From Devosia sp. A8/3-2 (GTDB lineage Bacteria; Pseudomonadota; Alphaproteobacteria; Rhizobiales; Devosiaceae): 64,000 bases of DNA. The translations under genes were made by a program, and so were the position numbers. Shown piece by piece: positions 60,748 through 64,000 of this stretch (position 1 is the stretch's first letter; each line of letters begins with the position of its first letter). The stretch is from positions 2,210,156-2,274,155 of the forward strand of contig CP104974.1 of NCBI GenBank assembly GCA_025452255.1, written 5' to 3'. The notes beneath the pieces were generated by a model, which was not told where the DNA came from, searched no databases, and saw nothing but the letters and a program-made list of their open reading frames with translations.

Positions 60748-63317
60748 ATGGCATCGACGCCGCTCGGCGAGGACACCTATCCCGATCCACTTCTGGCCTC
60801 CGAGCGCAGCAGCGCCGGGCTGTGGCGCGTCGTGGCCCCGGGCGTGGCCCCGGTGGCGTTGGCCGTCGCCTTTTCTTTCTTCAGCGACCGGATCCCGATG
60901 GACTCGGTGATGACCTTTGTCGGCATATTGGCCGTGGTCGGCGTGTTCTGCCTGTTCGGGCTGGCCGCGGGCCTGTTCCGCTTTGCCGGCAATGAGGAAC
61001 GCCGCACCATTTCCGGCGCCGTGGTCGATAGCCTGCCATTCGGAGCCGTCGTGTCCGATCGCGACGGCAAGATTTCCTACGTCAACGCCCACTATGGCAA
61101 TTTCAGTGGCGCGCTGAACAATGGGCTGCCGGTGGGCGTGCCGCGCCTGTTTGCCGGCCAGTCCGACGCCAGTGAGGCCATTTACCGCCTGTCCCGCGCC
61201 GCCAAGGATGGCCGCAGTGCTGTCGAGGATATTCGCCTCGTCGGTGGGCTGGGCGGCTCGCAGGCCGAGAGCGCGCCCCTTCTGGTATCGCGTCGCCGTG
61301 CGCCCCTTGCCCGAGAGCGACGAAACCAAGAAGCCGCTGGTCATCTGGTCGGTGGAAGACATTACCCGCGACCGCGACAACAATGAGAGCGCCTTCCGCG
61401 ACCTGCAGCGCGCCATCGATTATCTCGATCATTCCCCGGCCGGCTTCTTCTCGGCCGATGCGCATGGCCGCATCCAATATCTCAATTCGACGCTATCCGA
61501 TTGGCTCGGCTATGATCTGGCCGAGTTCAATGCCGGCCATCTGGGCCTGTCGGATATCGTGCGTGGCGATGGCGCCACCCTGTTGATGCGCGGCCGTGGC
61601 GATGGCGAGATTTCCACCGAAATCATCGATATCGACTCGGTGCGCCGCAATGGCACCAGCCTGCCGGTGCGCCTGCTGCATCGTGCCGCCCGCATGGCCG
61701 ATGGCGAACTGGGCGAGACGCGCACCCCGGTGCTCGATATGTCCAGCGCCCCCGATACCGAGGAAGAGCTGCGGGCCGCCGAAGTGCGCTTCTCGCGCTT
61801 CTTTAACGACACGCCCTTTGCCATTGCAACGCTCGACGGCGAAGGCCGCATCATCCGCACCAATGCTCCTTTCGGGCGCATCTTCAAATGGTCGGGCGAG
61901 GAAAAGAGCCTCGAAATGCAGCCGCTGAGCGAGCTGATCGGGGAGGGGAGCCGCGACAAGTTTGCCCGCGCCATTGGCGACGCCACTGCCAATCGCTCGG
62001 AAATCGAGCCGGTCGATGCCCTGCTCAATGCCGAGGGCGACCATGCCGTGCGGCTTTATCTGTCGGCGTCCGAGCTCAGCGAAGGCTCGGCCGAGCAGGT
62101 CAATGTCTATGCCCTCGACATGACCGACCAGCGCAAGCTCGAAGCCCAGTTCGCCCAGAGCCAGAAAATGCAGGCCGTGGGCCAGCTGGCCGGCGGGGTG
62201 GCGCACGACTTCAACAATCTGCTGACCGCCATTATCGGCTTTTCCGATCTGCTGCTGCTGAAGCACAAGCCGGGCGATCCCTCGTTCAGCGAATTGATGC
62301 AGATCAAGCAGAATGCCAATCGCGCAGCGGGTCTCACCCGACAATTGCTAGCCTTCTCCCGCCGCCAGACCCTGCGTCCGCAAGTGCTCGAACTGCCGCT
62401 GATCGTCGATGACCTGACTGTGCTGCTCAAGCGCATGATCGGCGAGAAGAACACGCTCACCGTTGAGCATGGCCGCAATATCTGGCCGGTTCGCGCCGAT
62501 GTCGTGCAGCTCGAACAGGTCATCATTAACCTCGTGGTCAATGCCCGTGACGCCATGCCCAATGGCGGCGCCATCACCATCCGCACTTCCAATGTTGAGC
62601 AGGCCGATGCCGAGCGGCTGACCTTCGAGGGTATGGTGCCGGCCGATTTCGTGCTCATTGATGTGCAGGATACCGGCACCGGCATGAGCCAGGACGTCAT
62701 CGCCAAGATTTTCGAGCCCTTCTTCACCACCAAGGAATTGGGCAAGGGCACGGGCTCGGGGCCTGTCGACGGTCTATGGCATCGTCAAGCAGACCGAGGG
62801 TTATATCTATCCGGTCTCGACCGTTGGCGTTGGCACCACGTTCAAGATTTTCCTGCCCCGCCATGTGCCCAATGAGAACGAAGTGGCCGGCAAGGTCGCC
62901 GTCGCCGCCCCGGCACGTGACCTGACCGGTCAGGAGCGCATCCTGCTGGTGGAAGACGAGGAAAGCGTGCGCGCCTTCTCCGCTCGCGCCCTGCGTGCCA
63001 CGGGCTATGAAGTGTTCGAGGCCGATGGCGGCGAAGAAGCGCTCGAAGTGCTCGAAGATATCGACTTCAAGATCGATCTGATGATTTCTGACGTCGTGAT
63101 GCCGGAAATGGACGGGCCGAGCCTGCTCAAGCATGTGCGCAAGCAAATGCCCGATCTCAAGGTGATTTTCGTCTCCGGCTATGCCGAGGAAAGCGTACGC
63201 CGCGATATCGAGGATGATCAGAGCGTGGACTTCCTGCCCAAGCCCTATTCGCTCGATCAGATCAATTCCAAGGTCAAGGAAGTGCTGCAGCGGCTGGGCA
63301 AGGGCGAAACCAATTGA
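60748..63317 (+). CDS. cckA: Cell-cycle hybrid histidine kinase CckA
   Basis: About 855 residues. Two N-terminal membrane helices (residues about 35-75), two PAS-type domains (starting near 100 and 230, plus RFFNDTPFAIATLDGEGRII), HisKA with the phosphorylated His near 486 (GGVAHDFNNLLTAIIGFS), HATPase (VVNARDAMPNGGAITIRTS; DTGTGMS) and a C-terminal receiver with the phospho-Asp near 780 (ISDVVMPEMDG) and VSGYAEESVRRDIED. The order is that of CckA, which drives CtrA phosphorylation via ChpT. Frameshifts near 61278 and 62757 (CCTGG site) split it. CtrA boxes occur in this same window. Confidence 0.88.
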
Positions 63318-63709
63318 ACGAGATGGGGCGTTTCGCCGGCCCCTCCGAGTTCAACGTGCTGGGTGAGCCCCTGCAACCCTGTTCCAGCGATCCGCTCACC
63401 GGCTTTTTCCGCACCGGCTATTGCGCCGCCGGCCCTGACGGAGCGGCAGTGCATCTGGTGTGCATCGAAGCGACCGATGAATTCCTCGAATTCTCGGCCT
63501 CCGTCGGCAACGACCTCTCCACGCCGCATCCCGAATATTCATTTCTGGGTCTGGTGAGCGGCAACCGCTGGTGCCTCGTCGCCGGCCGGTGGGCGCAAGC
63601 CCACGCCGCCGGCAAGGCGCCCAAAGTGTTCCTGCGCTCGACCAATCAGGCCGTGCTCAGCCTTATCCCCATTGGGGTTCTCAAGGCTTATGCTCTGGAT
63701 TTGAACTAG
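63314..63709 (+). CDS. DUF2237 family protein
   Basis: A 131-residue protein matching DUF2237: FNVLGEPLQPCSSDPLTGFF, then HLVCIEATDEFLEFSASVGN and DLSTPHPEYSFLGLVSGNRW. Three conserved Cys are kept. Function unknown. TTG 63314 overlaps the cckA stop; ATG 63323 (MGRFAGPSEFN) is an equally good start. Confidence 0.85.
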   Translation: MNEMGRFAGPSEFNVLGEPLQPCSSDPLTGFFRTGYCAAGPDGAAVHLVCIEATDEFLEFSASVGNDLSTPHPEYSFLGLVSGNRWCLVAGRWAQAHAAGKAPKVFLRSTNQAVLSLIPIGVLKAYALDLN

Positions 63710-63750
63710 GCTGGGAAGGGGGCGGGTAAAGTCTCCGTAGCTGGCCCCAC

Positions 63751-63840
63751 CCACCATGTCATCTCCGCGAAAGCGGGGACCTCCGTTTCTCTTGCTGCTT
63801 CTCCAAACAGAGGTTCCGCTTTCGTGGAATGACACAGTGG
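63751..63840. repeat. Inverted repeat (REP-like, family A)
   Basis: CCACCATGTCATCTCCGCGA and the complementary GTGGAATGACACAGTGG, with inner GGGGACCTC and GAGGTTCCG. Same core as the elements at 10241 and 11823, more diverged. Confidence 0.75.
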
Positions 63841-63858
63841 AAGCTAGGAAATGGGAGC

Positions 63859-64000
63859 TAACTCCATCCCTCAGCCAGCAACGCATCGAGATGCTGGAAA
63901 CTCATTTCCATCCCCTCAGCCATGCCCGTCGCCGCGATTTGATCCCGCAGGGCCTTGGACGCATAAGTCAGCCGATTGACCACCGTGGTCCCCTCCGGTC
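63859..64000 (-). CDS. SRPBCC/AHSA1-family protein, C-terminal fragment
   Basis: Only the last 46 residues are in the window, reading leftward to TAG 63859-63861: TTVVNRLTYASKALRDQIAA then GMAEGMEMSFQHLDALLAE. This is the C-terminal helix of the SRPBCC (AHSA1-like) domain. The remainder lies beyond 64000. Confidence 0.65.

Overview
The window looks like a chromosome segment of an alphaproteobacterium of the order Hyphomicrobiales; a Devosia-like genus is my inference. Supporting signs are high GC, the cysG-DUF2849-cysI-cysH-DUF934 sulfur block, FlaF/FlbT/FliX flagellar regulators, a growth-pole-ring (GPR) homologue, CckA, a degenerate-finger DksA and CsgH-type curli genes. No rRNA, tRNA, CRISPR array or insertion sequence was recognised.

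A caution governs the whole annotation. More than half of the long genes are broken by 1-2 base indels although the protein remains alignable on both sides. The breaks recur in two contexts: CCWGG sites (CCAGG to CCAG, CCGG or CCGAGG; CCTGG to CCGG or CCCGG) and CGA sites (an extra T or A between C and G). I read these as consensus errors, probably at modified bases, and annotate the genes as intact loci with frameshifts noted.

Layout. 1-4.6 kb: GPR N-terminus (leftward), an Hpt protein, release factor 3 and a methyltransferase. 4.9-11.8 kb: assimilatory sulfate reduction (CysG, DUF2849, CysI, CysH-DUF934) flanked by two [2Fe-2S] ferredoxins and a ferredoxin-NADP reductase, a plausible electron supply for CysI because no CysJ is present. 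11.9-19.7 kb: FMN reductase/HxlR pair, YcjX/YcjF-like pair, PhoX with a tandem Pho box, MetA, and a P-loop ATPase. 20.0-31.3 kb: flagellar cluster I (flgE, flgK, flgL; flaF, flbT, flagellin; FlgN-like, FlgJ-like, flgI; fliX). 31.3-45.1 kb: mixed metabolic genes (DoxX, GST, flavin-type oxidase, aldo/keto reductase with LysR, GFA protein, spermidine-synthase-like protein, DksA, a polar amino-acid ABC transporter), three curli genes, an ABC-F ATPase and an M32 carboxypeptidase. 45.4-60.4 kb: flagellar cluster II (flgF-flgG-flgA-flgH; fliL-fliM-DUF6468-motE-TPR protein; fliO-fliP; flgB-flgC-fliE-fliQ-fliR-flhB), followed by cckA, a DUF2237 protein and the 3' end of an SRPBCC gene.

Regulation readable from the sequence: sigma-54 type promoters (GG-N10-GC) precede flgE, flgI, flgF and flgB. 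CtrA-type TTAA-N7-TTAA boxes lie before fliX, fliL and flgB. A 15-bp palindrome resembling CGGCAAATTTTGCCG sits beside these boxes and before the TPR gene. With FliX and CckA in the same window this suggests a Caulobacter-like CckA/CtrA then sigma-54/FlbD/FliX flagellar hierarchy. The least understood part is the fliL-fliM-DUF6468-motE-TPR operon, whose last gene encodes a periplasmic protein of about 1,100 residues with no name that I know.
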